In this document: positions 9,486-17,342 of the stretch, piece after piece
Layout of the letters: the number at the start of each line of letters is the position of its first letter
Position numbering within the stretch: position 1 is the stretch's first letter
Origin: Mesorhizobium sp. AR10
GTDB lineage: Bacteria > Pseudomonadota > Alphaproteobacteria > Rhizobiales > Rhizobiaceae
NCBI RefSeq assembly: GCF_024746795.1
Contig: NZ_CP080524.1
Location: 1,831,001 to 1,895,000 of the forward strand
Direction: 5' to 3'
Length of the DNA stretch: 64,000 nt
Translations under genes and position numbers: made by a program
The notes under the pieces: model-generated
Databases searched by the model: none
Seen by the model: only the letters and a program-made list of their open reading frames with translations
Told to the model about the DNA's origin: nothing

Positions 9486-9517
9486 AAGGGTGGGGCAGCT
9501 TCGTCTACCCCACCCTT
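9486..9517 (-). terminator. Intrinsic terminator after etfBA
   Basis: AAGGGTGGGG (9486-9495) and CCCCACCCTT (9508-9517) form a perfect 10-bp stem with a 12-base loop. Read on the minus strand the stem is followed by TTTAGTTTGC, a U-rich tail. It therefore should end transcripts coming from etfBA, before hbd. Confidence 0.8.
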
Positions 9518-9546
9518 CACAATTTAATACGCTTTGGGAGAAAGCG

Positions 9547-10476
9547 TCAAAGCGCCTTTTGCAGTTCCGGCAGAATGACGAAAAGGTCGCCGACGAGGCC
9601 GTAGTCGGCGACCTGGAAGATCGGCGCTTCCTCGTCCTTGTTGATGGCGACGATGACCTTCGAATCCTTCATGCCGGCGAGGTGCTGGATGGCGCCGGAG
9701 ATGCCGACGGCGATGTAGAGATCGGGGGCGACCACCTTGCCGGTCTGGCCGACCTGCCAGTCGTTCGGCGCATAGCCGGCATCGACCGCGGCGCGGGAGG
9801 CACCGACGGCGGCACCGAGCTTGTCGGCGACCGGCAAAATGACTTCCTGGAATTTTTCCGCCGAACCCAGCGCGCGGCCGCCCGAGATGATGATCTTGGC
9901 CGAGGTCAGTTCCGGACGGTCGGTCTCGGAGAGCTTGTTCTCGACGAAGGAGGACAGGCCGGGATCGCTTGCGGCCTTGACGGCCTCGACCGCTGCCGAG
10001 CCGCCCTCGGGAGCCGCCTGGAAGGAAGCGGTGCGCACGGTGATGACCTTCTTGGCGTCGGTCGACTGCACCGTCTGGATGGCGTTGCCGGCATAGATCG
10101 GCCGCTTGAAGGTGTCGGGCGACACCACCTCGATGATTTCGGACACCTGCGCGACATCGAGCAGGGCTGCCACGCGCGGCGCGACATTCTTGCCCGACGA
10201 GGTCGCCGGCGCGATGATCGTGTCATAGAAACCGGCCAGCGAAACGACGAGTGCGGCCATCGGTTCGGCGAGGCGCTCGGCCAGTTCATCGGCATCGGCC
10301 AGCAGCACCTTGGTCACGCCCTTGAGCTTGGCAGCGGCGTCGGCTGCCGGCTTGGCGCCCTTGCCGGCAACCAGCACATGCACGTCCGAACCGATCTGCA
10401 GCGCTGCCGACAGCGCCTTGGCGGTCTGGTCGGAAAGCGTCGAATTGTCGTGTTCGGCAATCAGAAGAATAGCCAT
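9547..10476 (-). CDS. etfA: Electron transfer flavoprotein subunit alpha
   Basis: FAD-binding alpha subunit (309 aa, normal length) of the heterodimeric ETF that carries electrons from acyl-CoA and related dehydrogenases to ETF-ubiquinone oxidoreductase. The N-terminal half is the ETF alpha/beta fold ([11 protein letters not shown]). The C-terminal FAD domain (about 185-309) carries the classic [54 protein letters not shown] and [12 protein letters not shown] motifs. It follows etfB on the same strand with a gap of 24 bases, so the two subunits are made together. Rhizobia also have fixAB paralogues for nitrogen fixation, but this chain with its hbd neighbour fits housekeeping EtfA. Confidence 0.97.
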   Translation of the reverse strand: MAILLIAEHDNSTLSDQTAKALSAALQIGSDVHVLVAGKGAKPAADAAAKLKGVTKVLLADADELAERLAEPMAALVVSLAGFYDTIIAPATSSGKNVAPRVAALLDVAQVSEIIEVVSPDTFKRPIYAGNAIQTVQSTDAKKVITVRTASFQAAPEGGSAAVEAVKAASDPGLSSFVENKLSETDRPELTSAKIIISGGRALGSAEKFQEVILPVADKLGAAVGASRAAVDAGYAPNDWQVGQTGKVVAPDLYIAVGISGAIQHLAGMKDSKVIVAINKDEEAPIFQVADYGLVGDLFVILPELQKAL

Positions 10477-10500
10477 GTTCTTGTCTCCTTTTCCGATCGC

Positions 10501-11250
10501 TTACAGCACGCCGGCTTCATTCTTGAGCTTGTCGACCAGTTCGGCGACGCTCTTGACCTTGACGCCTGCCTTGCGGCCGCTCGGCTCTTCGGTCTTGAGC
10601 ACTTTCAGGCGCGGCTTGACGTCGGCGCCGTAGTCGGCAGGGCTCTTCTCGTCGAGCTGCTTCTTCTTGGCCTTCATGATGTTGGGCAGCGAGGCATAGC
10701 GCGGCTGGTTGAGGCGCAGATCGGCCGTCACGATCGCCGGCATCTTCAGTTCCACCGTCTGCAGGCCGCCATCGACTTCGCGTGTCACCTTGGCCTTGTC
10801 GCCGTCGAGCACGATCTTGGAAGCGAAGGTGCCCTGCGCCCAGCCCAGCAATGCGGCCAGCATCTGGCCGGTCTGGTTCGAATCGTCGTCGATCGCCTGC
10901 TTGCCGAGAATGACGAGGCCGGGCTTCTCCGCCTCGACGACACCCTTCAGCACCTTGGCAACGCCCAGCGGCTCGGTCTGCTCGTCGGTCTTGACCAGGA
11001 TGGCGCGGTCGGCACCCATGGCGAGTGCGGTGCGCAAGGTCTCCTGCGCCTGCTGCAGTCCGATCGAGACGACGATGATCTCGTCGGCCTTGCCGGCTTC
11101 CTTCAGCCGGATCGCCTCTTCGACCGCGATCTCGTCGAACGGGTTCATCGCCATCTTGACGTTGGCCAGTTCCACCGCCGAACCGTCAGCCTTGACGCGA
11201 ACCTTAACATTCGCATCCACAACCCGCTTCACGGGCACAAGGATCTTCAT
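10501..11250 (-). CDS. etfB: Electron transfer flavoprotein subunit beta
   Basis: AMP-binding beta subunit of ETF, 249 aa. It starts [19 protein letters not shown], the usual beginning of the family, and has [54 protein letters not shown] (AMP and partner interface) and [28 protein letters not shown], the ETF recognition-loop segment that contacts dehydrogenases. First gene of etfBA. The 261 bases upstream hold the composite palindromic repeat and lead to the rhomboid gene, so the promoter should lie in about 11251-11340. Confidence 0.97.
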   Translation of the reverse strand: MKILVPVKRVVDANVKVRVKADGSAVELANVKMAMNPFDEIAVEEAIRLKEAGKADEIIVVSIGLQQAQETLRTALAMGADRAILVKTDEQTEPLGVAKVLKGVVEAEKPGLVILGKQAIDDDSNQTGQMLAALLGWAQGTFASKIVLDGDKAKVTREVDGGLQTVELKMPAIVTADLRLNQPRYASLPNIMKAKKKQLDEKSPADYGADVKPRLKVLKTEEPSGRKAGVKVKSVAELVDKLKNEAGVL

Positions 11251-11346
11251 TTTCCTGTCACCTCTCCTGAGATAGTTGGGCGCGCTATAGCAGCGTGTGG
11301 CCCTTCAGAGTTGTCGAAAGCCGACATTCCGGACGGAATTCTAGCC

Positions 11347-11387
11347 TAGAGCCTGTTCCATCCCGATGGAATCGGGATGGGGCTCTA
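11347..11387. repeat. Palindromic repeat element, GC-rich unit
   Basis: Extended hairpin: outer arms TAGAGCC (11347-11353) and GGCTCTA (11381-11387), inner arms CCATCCCGAT (11358-11367) and ATCGGGATGG (11371-11380) with a 3-base loop; four unpaired bases lie on the left side only. It sits directly beside a REP-like palindrome, and elements of this composite kind are common between genes in rhizobia. Confidence 0.75.
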
Positions 11388-11388
11388 T

Positions 11389-11447
11389 CTTTTGTTTGAG
11401 CATGATCTTTTCCGAAAACCGGTTTCCACTTTTCGGGATCATGCTCA
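11389..11447. repeat. REP-like dispersed palindrome, family 1, copy A
   Basis: A 59-base element with outer arms GAGCATGATC (11398-11407) and GATCATGCTC (11437-11446) and an inner stem CCGAAAA/TTTTCGG. A second copy lies at 45272-45330. The two differ at three positions, and two of these are a matched pair in the outer stem. Confidence 0.85.
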
Positions 11448-11511
11448 ACGGTGGCGCTTCCGTAGTTGCGACAACCCTGCTCGTCAATATCTGTAGCGCA
11501 CTCAAATCGGT

Positions 11512-12312
11512 TCAGTCCGGGCTGGCAGTGCTTCCTCGCCCCCAGCGCGGCGCCGGTTGGGCAGCGGGCGGATCGTTTGCGACCGGCCCGGCAGAGACGG
11601 GCGTCTGTTCCATGACCGCAACGGCCTCGTCGTCCCCACGAAGCAGCTGTACGCCACGCCTGCGCAAGACAAGCACCAGCACGGCCCCGGCGATGATGCC
11701 GCCTATATGGCAGGCCCAGGAAATCTGGTCCTCGCCGCCGGCGGCAAACATCACGATTTGAAACAGGATCCACAGGATCAGCGGGATGAAGGCCGGGATG
11801 CGCAGCGGAATGCGGGCAAAGGCCAGCACCCATACTTTCACCCTGGGATAGAGGATCAGGTAGGCGGCGACCACGCCGGCGATGGCGCCTGAGGCGCCGA
11901 TCAACGGCACTTGCGAGTCCCACGCCACCAGCCCCTGGAAGAAGGCACCGGCGATGGCGCAAGCCAAGTAGAAGATGAGATAGCGGATATGGCCGAGCGC
12001 ATCTTCGACATTGTCGCCGAACACCCACAGGAACAGCATGTTGCCACCGAGGTGGAAAATATCGGCATGCAGGAAGGAATAGGTGAGGTAGCTCAGGCTC
12101 TCGGGGATGACCACAAATTGCGGGGCCAGTTCCACCCTGTCGTGAACGACGGACGGAATAAAACCGAGGCCGAGCACTGCGGCGTTTGAGAAAGCCTCAC
12201 CGCCGAGCGATGTGGCGAGGTAGATGAGCGTGTTGACCGCAATCAGGCTGATCGTCACATATTGCAGCCGGATATGCCGCAGCCTGTTGGTGTCGTAGAG
12301 CGGGATGAACAA
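11512..12312 (-). CDS. Rhomboid family intramembrane serine protease
   Basis: Membrane protease of 266 aa that cleaves single-pass proteins within the bilayer. Six or so helices are present. The catalytic serine is in GASGA (Ser141) and the partner His in ACHIGG (His202), the standard Ser-His dyad; the HLGGNMLFLWVFGDNVED segment (about 87-104) with its conserved HxxxN is also intact. The start chosen is TTG at 12312, because GGGAGGGG lies seven to eight bases upstream and family members begin with FIPLxD; an earlier TTG at 12336 has no ribosome site. The C-terminal tail (about 225-266) is Pro/Ala-rich. Last gene of a four-gene minus-strand operon with pduO-type, HIG1-like and SDR genes. Confidence 0.92.
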   Translation of the reverse strand: MFIPLYDTNRLRHIRLQYVTISLIAVNTLIYLATSLGGEAFSNAAVLGLGFIPSVVHDRVELAPQFVVIPESLSYLTYSFLHADIFHLGGNMLFLWVFGDNVEDALGHIRYLIFYLACAIAGAFFQGLVAWDSQVPLIGASGAIAGVVAAYLILYPRVKVWVLAFARIPLRIPAFIPLILWILFQIVMFAAGGEDQISWACHIGGIIAGAVLVLVLRRRGVQLLRGDDEAVAVMEQTPVSAGPVANDPPAAQPAPRWGRGSTASPD

Positions 12313-12339
12313 CTGGGACCCCTCCCGCTTCGGCAAAAT

Positions 12340-12921
12340 TCAGCGGTTCTTGCCGGGAACCCATAACACGTCGGCGTTTCCGTTGTCATTGACCGCACGC
12401 GCGGCGACGAACAGAAAATCCGACACCCGGTTGATGTATTTTATGGCCTCGCGGTTGACGTGTTCGCGCGGGTCCTGCGCCAGCGCCACCATGATGCGCT
12501 CGGCCCGCCGCGCCACCGTGCGGGCGAGGTGAAGGGCGGCGGCGGCCGGCGTGCCGCCGTTCAGGACGAAGGATTTGAGCGGCTGCAGATCCTTGTTGAG
12601 CAAGTCGATGTCCTTTTCGACACGGTCGGTCTGCGAGACGATGATGCGCAGCGGCTCATAGCCGAGCGGCTTGCCGTCCTCAGGCACGGCCAGATCGGCG
12701 CCGAGGTCGAAAAGGTCGTTCTGGATGCGGCTGAGCATCGCGTCGATCGACGGATGGGTTGAAGCGGTGTGGACGCGGGCCATGCCGATGCAGGCATTGG
12801 CTTCGTCGACCGTGCCATAGGCGTCGATGCGCAGATCGGATTTCAGCCGCCGTTCACCGGTGCCGAGGCCGGTGGTGCCGTCGTCGCCGGTGCGAGTGTA
12901 GATCTTGTTGAGCTTGACCAC
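12340..12921 (-). CDS. Cob(I)yrinic acid a,c-diamide adenosyltransferase (PduO type)
   Basis: ATP:cob(I)alamin adenosyltransferase of the PduO/MMAB family, 193 aa, forming coenzyme B12. The ATP-binding N terminus IYTRTGDDGTTGLG is present, as are LDLGADLAVP, FVLNGGTPAAAALHLARTVARRAER (cobalamin and ATP contacts) and the C-terminal YINRVSDFLFVAARAVN. The start is GTG with GGGAGG seven bases upstream. The gap to the rhomboid gene start is 27 bases and to the HIG1-like gene 21 bases, indicating co-transcription. In rhizobia adenosylcobalamin serves methylmalonyl-CoA mutase and class II ribonucleotide reductase. Confidence 0.95.
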   Translation of the reverse strand: MVKLNKIYTRTGDDGTTGLGTGERRLKSDLRIDAYGTVDEANACIGMARVHTASTHPSIDAMLSRIQNDLFDLGADLAVPEDGKPLGYEPLRIIVSQTDRVEKDIDLLNKDLQPLKSFVLNGGTPAAAALHLARTVARRAERIMVALAQDPREHVNREAIKYINRVSDFLFVAARAVNDNGNADVLWVPGKNR

Positions 12922-12942
12922 GGCTTGCCTCCCGAAATGCCG

Positions 12943-13134
12943 TCACTTGCGGGTGAAATACACCGCCAGCAGGATCAGCACCAATGCCACGAACTGCAAG
13001 AGCACACGCGCCTGCATCAGCTTGTTCGAGGTCATGCCGTCGCCGCCGCGCATCATGTTGATGAGGCCGCGGATAAGCACGATCACCACGGCGACCATGA
13101 CGAGGACGGCGAGGACATTGAAGACGGTTGCCAT
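12943..13134 (-). CDS. Small twin-transmembrane protein, HIG1-like
   Basis: 63-aa protein with two hydrophobic helices (about 4-24 and 42-60) separated by a short charged loop containing MMRGGDGMTSNKLMQARVLLQ. The pattern, with RxxxQ-type residues before the second helix, matches the HIG1 domain family; in mitochondria and alphaproteobacteria HIG1-type proteins associate with respiratory complexes, notably cytochrome oxidase. The role here is inferred from the family only. It lies between the SDR gene (gap 24 bases) and the adenosyltransferase gene (gap 21 bases) in one operon. Confidence 0.82.
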   Translation of the reverse strand: MATVFNVLAVLVMVAVVIVLIRGLINMMRGGDGMTSNKLMQARVLLQFVALVLILLAVYFTRK

Positions 13135-13158
13135 AGTCTGTTCCCAGTTCGATTGCGT

Positions 13159-14025
13159 TCAGGCGCGTTTGGCAAGCAAGCGGTAGAGCATCGATGCCGG
13201 CAATATGCGTTTGAGGATCACGCCGATTCTGGCCGGCACTGTTACCACATAGTGCGGTCGCGGGCGCCGCGACAGAAGCGCATGGCGCAGGGCCGCATGA
13301 ACCACCTCCGGCCCGGGTTTCAGCCCCGATACGCTGCCGCCGGCCCGCAGCCGTGCCAATTGCGCCTCGTAGTCGACACGGTGGACGGAGTTCTCGTGGT
13401 CGATATTCCTGAGGAACCAGAACAACGCATTGCTGGCGATCTTCGATGTCACCGGCCCCGGCTCGATCAGTGAGACGTGGATGCCGCTGCCCTGGAGCTC
13501 CTGATGCATGCACAGCATCAGCCCTTCGAGCGCGTGCTTCGATGCCGAATAGGCGCCGCGAAAGCGAACCGGCGTCAGCCCGAGGATCGAGGAGCAGTGG
13601 ACGAGCCGACCATGGCCCTGGCTGCGCATCGCCGGCACGATACGGCGGGTAAGGTCGTGCCAGCCGAAGACATTTGCCTCGAATTGTTCCCTGAGTGCGG
13701 CTACCGGCAGGTCTTCCACCGCACCGGGCTGTGCGTAGGCGCCATTGTTGAACAGGGCATCGAGCCGTCCGCCCGTCCGCTCGAGCACCGAGGCCACCAG
13801 CGCCTCGATGGAGTTGGGTTCACGGTAGTCGAGATAGAACGCCTCGATGCCATCGGCCTCGAGCGCGGCAATGTCGCTGGGTTTGCGCGCCGTCGCGAAC
13901 ACCCGCCAGCCCTCCGTCTTGAGCGCCCGGGCGCAATAAGCGCCTATCCCGGAAGAGGCGCCGGTGACGATGATCGTGCGCAACGCGGCTCCATGAGGAA
14001 TTGTCGTTTGACCTAGGGTTGCCAT
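13159..14025 (-). CDS. Short-chain dehydrogenase/reductase (SDR) family oxidoreductase
   Basis: Classical SDR of 288 aa. The cofactor motif is TGASSGIG (about 20-27), the structural NNGAY stands in place of NNAG near residue 91, and the catalytic set is Ser (VHCSSILG near 143), Tyr and Lys (YSASKHALEG near 157-161). A C-terminal extension of about 40 residues (RRPRPHYVVTVPARIGVILKRILPASMLYRLL) resembles membrane-associating tails of retinol or 3-ketosphinganine reductase-like SDRs. Substrate unknown. The frame is open far upstream, but that part overlaps the divergent YihY gene; the ATG at 14025 gives a full-length SDR. First gene of the operon that runs to the rhomboid gene. Confidence 0.88.
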   Translation of the reverse strand: MATLGQTTIPHGAALRTIIVTGASSGIGAYCARALKTEGWRVFATARKPSDIAALEADGIEAFYLDYREPNSIEALVASVLERTGGRLDALFNNGAYAQPGAVEDLPVAALREQFEANVFGWHDLTRRIVPAMRSQGHGRLVHCSSILGLTPVRFRGAYSASKHALEGLMLCMHQELQGSGIHVSLIEPGPVTSKIASNALFWFLRNIDHENSVHRVDYEAQLARLRAGGSVSGLKPGPEVVHAALRHALLSRRPRPHYVVTVPARIGVILKRILPASMLYRLLAKRA

Positions 14026-14073
14026 TTGCCGCAATCCCTTCCCATATTCGCGACGTCGAGACAATCGAAGGGA

Positions 14074-14934
14074 ATGCGGTTCTTGTTGCGGAAGATTGTC
14101 GCCCTGCGCCGCGTGCTCTATGACGCGCTTGGCCATTTCAACACCGACGACGGCTGGGCAATGGCCAGTCATCTGGCGATCACGTCGTTGATGGCACTGT
14201 TCCCGTTTCTGATTTTCGCCACGACGCTGGCCAGCTTCCTCGGCGCGCAGGCCTTCTCCGACACGGCCGTGCACCTCGTCTTCGACACCTGGCCTGAGCA
14301 GATCGCCAAGCCGATCGCGCGCGAGGTGCTCAACGTGCTCACTGTTCGGCGCACCGACCTTTTGACCTACGGCGTGCTGCTTGCCGCCTACTTCGCCTCG
14401 AACGGCATCGAGGCGCTGCGCACCTCGCTCAACCGAGCCTATCGTGTGTCCGAGACGCGCGGCATCATCTACCGCCGGGTGCAGAGCATCATTTTCGTTT
14501 TGATCGCCACGGCAGGGTTCCTGGCGATCAGCGTGCTGCTGGTGCTCGCGCCGTTGCTGGCGCGGCTCGCCGAAGCACATATCGAAGGGATCAAGCCCTA
14601 TATGGGCACGATCACGCTATGGCGTTACGTCATCGCCTCGGTGGTCATCGTCGGCGGGCTGTTTGCCGTGCATTTCTGGCTGCCGGCGGGCAGGCGCCGC
14701 TTCGTCTCGATCGTGCCCGGCATCATCTTCACACTGGCGGCATGGCTTGTCGGTTCGACCGTCTTCGCCACCTATCTCGATCATTTCTCGTCCTATGTGA
14801 CCACCTATGCCGGCCTCGCCTCGATCATGATCGCGGTGGTCTTCCTCTACATGCTCTCGGCGATCTTCATCCTCGGCGGCGAGCTCAACGCCGCGATCAG
14901 CCGCTATCTCGAGGCGCGCGCCCGCGTCGGCTGA
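14074..14934 (+). CDS. YihY/BrkB family inner-membrane protein
   Basis: 286-aa integral membrane protein of the YihY (virulence factor BrkB) family, with about six helices and the family motifs GWAMASHLAITSLMALFPFLIF (near 35-55), SNGIEALRTSLNRAYRV (near 110) and the C-terminal YAGLASIMIAVVFLYMLSAIFILGGELNAA. Despite early naming it is not RNase BN; its function remains unclear, with suggestions of transport or envelope roles. The ATG at 14074 leaves 48 bases to the divergent SDR start. A TTG at 14026 would abut that start directly and is less likely. The 3' end runs into a long inverted repeat. Confidence 0.88.
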   Translation: MRFLLRKIVALRRVLYDALGHFNTDDGWAMASHLAITSLMALFPFLIFATTLASFLGAQAFSDTAVHLVFDTWPEQIAKPIAREVLNVLTVRRTDLLTYGVLLAAYFASNGIEALRTSLNRAYRVSETRGIIYRRVQSIIFVLIATAGFLAISVLLVLAPLLARLAEAHIEGIKPYMGTITLWRYVIASVVIVGGLFAVHFWLPAGRRRFVSIVPGIIFTLAAWLVGSTVFATYLDHFSSYVTTYAGLASIMIAVVFLYMLSAIFILGGELNAAISRYLEARARVG

Positions 14935-14944
14935 GTCCGGCGAT

Positions 14945-15050
14945 TGAGGAATTGAAGAACTGGAGAATTGAGGAATTGAGGAATTGAGGAAAAAGCGGCC
15001 ATCCAGCGCTGTGTGCTTTTTCTCCAATTCTTCAGTTCTTCAATTCCTCA
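14945..15050. repeat. Long inverted repeat between convergent genes, with tandem GAGGAATT units
   Basis: Arms of 26 bases (14945-14970 and 15025-15050) are complementary at 25 of 26 positions, and the odd position is a G-T wobble. The 54-base centre holds further tandem copies of GAGGAATT (about 14966-14991). The right arm reaches the stop codon of the convergent DMT gene. Probably a bidirectional terminator. Confidence 0.8.
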
Positions 15051-15926
15051 GTTCTCCCTGGCGGGCCGAGCGGTTGCCAGCCCAACGCCGAGCGTGGCGA
15101 TCGCCATGCCGGCAATCTGGACAAGATTGAGCTGTTCGCCGAAAAGGGCCCAGGCGATGACCGCGGTGACGGCCGGAACCAGGTAGAACAGTGACGCGAC
15201 TTTCGACATCTCGCCGTCGCGGATCATCACCATCAACAGGAAGATGGCGCCGATCGACAGCACCAGCACCAGCCATGCCATGGCAAAGATCAGTTCGCCG
15301 TTGACGGTGACCGTGCGTGTCTCGAAGGCGAGCGAAGCCAAGGCCATCAGCGAGGCGCCGCCGACATATTGCCACATGGTCGCCGCCACGAGATCGCCAC
15401 CGGAGGCGAAGCGCTTTTGCCAGATCGTGCCAGCGCTCATGCCCAGCACCGAGACAAGCGAGGCGATCAGCGTCTCCGCCGTCACACCGCCGCCGAGAGC
15501 GCCGAGTTTCGGCCAAAGCACGATGATTGCGCCGACAAGGCCGACTGCAAGGCCGGCCCAATGACGCGGCAGTATGGTCTCGCCGAGAAACCTGCCGGCG
15601 AGCACAGCGGTGACCAACGGCTGCAAGCCGACGATCAGAGCAGAAATCCCGGCTGGCATGCCTCTGTGGATCGCCCAGAACACGGCGCCGAGATAGACGC
15701 CATGCATCAGAATGCCGGCGCCCGTTGCATGAAGCGCCTCCGCGCGGGTTGCTCTCTTCGAGCCGAGCACGACCATCAGGCCGGCCAGCAGGACGGCCGC
15801 CAGAACGAAGCGCACGGCCAGGAAAGTGAAGGGCTCCGCCCACGGCATGGCATAGCGCGCGCCGATGAAGCCGGTCGCCCACAGGACGACAAAAGAGGCG
15901 GGGATGAACCGCTTGAGACTGTGCAT
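15048..15926 (-). CDS. DMT superfamily (EamA) transporter
   Basis: Inner-membrane exporter-like protein of 292 aa with ten helices in two EamA repeats (about 5-140 and 150-285). The N-terminal signature IPASFVVLWATGFIGARYAMPWAEPFTFLAVRF is typical of the family that exports amino acids and other metabolites. The start is placed at MHSLKRF; the longer frame adds 25 residues without membrane or family character. It is divergent from the small DUF-like membrane gene at 16088 and convergent with the YihY gene. Substrate unknown. Confidence 0.88.
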   Translation of the reverse strand: MHSLKRFIPASFVVLWATGFIGARYAMPWAEPFTFLAVRFVLAAVLLAGLMVVLGSKRATRAEALHATGAGILMHGVYLGAVFWAIHRGMPAGISALIVGLQPLVTAVLAGRFLGETILPRHWAGLAVGLVGAIIVLWPKLGALGGGVTAETLIASLVSVLGMSAGTIWQKRFASGGDLVAATMWQYVGGASLMALASLAFETRTVTVNGELIFAMAWLVLVLSIGAIFLLMVMIRDGEMSKVASLFYLVPAVTAVIAWALFGEQLNLVQIAGMAIATLGVGLATARPAREN

Positions 15927-16087
15927 TTTGCCGGACCGCCGCGTGTTGGGTGAAAGGATCACTACCGCGACTGCTCTAATGCGCTTCAAACCAGCAAGCA
16001 AAACGAAACAATTGATTTATAAGCTCATTCGAATTTAACGGGTGGCGTCACAGGATGGCGTTTCGGCTTCGACAGGAGCGGGCGAAC

Positions 16088-16375
16088 ATGCTTTTGCATC
16101 TCGATACAAGTTGGCTGCTGATGACAGTTGCGAGCGTCGCCGTCTTCGGCTTCTTCTTCGGTACGGCGCTCGACGCCATCATGAAGGATGACGGCTTCGG
16201 CTCGACCGGCAACACGCTGCTGTTCACGCTCGGCTTCTTCCTGGCGGTCATGGTGGCAAATGAACATGGCATCGTCCTGAGAGATCTCAAGCTCGCGGTC
16301 GGCTGGGGCTTGGGCGGCGCCTTCACCTTCATCAGCACGCTAGCGCTGGTCAAGGCAGGGCTCGCCCGCTGGTGA
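16088..16375 (+). CDS. Small three-helix membrane protein of unknown function
   Basis: 95-aa hydrophobic protein with three likely helices (about 8-28, 42-60 and 70-90) joined by short loops containing DAIMKDDGFGSTGN and ANEHGIVLRD. The family is not recognised with certainty; similar short proteins are frequent in rhizobia. The start is the ATG preceded by AGGAG nine bases upstream; an earlier ATG at 16055 lacks a ribosome site. Its stop codon meets the stop codon of gluQRS, transcribed from the other strand. Confidence 0.75.
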   Translation: MLLHLDTSWLLMTVASVAVFGFFFGTALDAIMKDDGFGSTGNTLLFTLGFFLAVMVANEHGIVLRDLKLAVGWGLGGAFTFISTLALVKAGLARW

Positions 16376-17251
16376 TTACAGCCCGACGAGCCGCCTGACA
16401 TCGTCAGGCGATGCGCCTGCCTGCCTGAGGGCAGCAAGACCGGTGTCCCCAAGACTCTTCGACAGCTTTCGTCCGTCCGGTCCTAGGATGAGACGATGGT
16501 GCAAGTAGCGTGGCTGCTTGAGGCCGAGGATTTCCTGAAGCAGGCGTTGCACTCCGGTGGCGGAAAACAGGTCCTGGCCGCGCACGACGTGGCTGATGCC
16601 TTGCAGCGCGTCGTCGACGACGACGGCGAGATGATAGCTGGTCGGGATTTCGCGTCGCGCCACGATCACGTCCCCCCAGTCCTGCGGCCGGGCCTCCACC
16701 GCACGTGTTGAAGAAAGCGTCTCGTCGGAAAATTCGCTCCATGACAGGTCCTTGCCGACGCGCGCCATCGCAGCCTCGACATCCAGCCGCCAGGCGAAGG
16801 GCGCCCCTTCGGCGATCCGCCGCTTGCGCTCTGTCATCGGCAACGTCTTGTCGGTGGCTGGATAGAGCGGCACGCCGTCCGGGTCGCGCGGCCAGTCGCG
16901 ACCGCGCTTTTCGCTGTCGGCAATGAAGGCTCTGATGTCGCCTCGGCTCATGAAGGCCGGGTAGACGAGTTCTTCGCGGATCAACCGGTCGAGCACGCTC
17001 TGATAGTCCGTGAAATGGTCGGACTGGCGGCGGACCGGCTCTTCCCAATCAAGCCCGAGCCACTCCAAGTCGCGAAAGATACCCGCTTCGAATTCCGGGG
17101 TGCAGCGTGTCGTGTCGATGTCCTCGACACGCAGCAGCAGGCGCCCGCCCGCCGCCCTTGCCAGTTTTTGGTTGAGCAGCGCCGAATAGGCGTGGCCGAG
17201 ATGCAGTTCGCCATTCGGGCTCGGCGCGAAGCGGAATGTCAGGAGCGTCAT
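16376..17251 (-). CDS. gluQRS: Glutamyl-Q tRNA(Asp) synthetase
   Basis: 291-aa truncated paralogue of glutamyl-tRNA synthetase that attaches glutamate to the queuosine base at position 34 of tRNA-Asp. The catalytic core is intact: FAPSPNGELHLGHAYSA (HIGH-type motif), LLLRVEDIDTTRC, and the KMSKS-type RKLSKS near residue 262. The anticodon-binding domain of GluRS is absent, as expected for the family. The Cys ligands of the zinc site known in the Escherichia coli enzyme are missing; the corresponding segment reads YPAFMSRGDI. It is divergent from the AlkA-like gene. Confidence 0.95.
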   Translation of the reverse strand: MTLLTFRFAPSPNGELHLGHAYSALLNQKLARAAGGRLLLRVEDIDTTRCTPEFEAGIFRDLEWLGLDWEEPVRRQSDHFTDYQSVLDRLIREELVYPAFMSRGDIRAFIADSEKRGRDWPRDPDGVPLYPATDKTLPMTERKRRIAEGAPFAWRLDVEAAMARVGKDLSWSEFSDETLSSTRAVEARPQDWGDVIVARREIPTSYHLAVVVDDALQGISHVVRGQDLFSATGVQRLLQEILGLKQPRYLHHRLILGPDGRKLSKSLGDTGLAALRQAGASPDDVRRLVGL

Positions 17252-17342
17252 CTCTCAGGCAGCAATCGGGTTGTCGGGCGCTTTCGCCAATTCTACCTTG
17301 CGCCTGGTTTCATCTGCCATTCTGCGCCGGGAACAAGCATCC

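Noticed and set aside
9367..11349. A 660-codon open frame on the plus strand over hbd and etfBA
   Set aside because: It is antisense to three well-identified genes and has no recognisable family. Long shadow frames are expected in this GC-rich codon usage.
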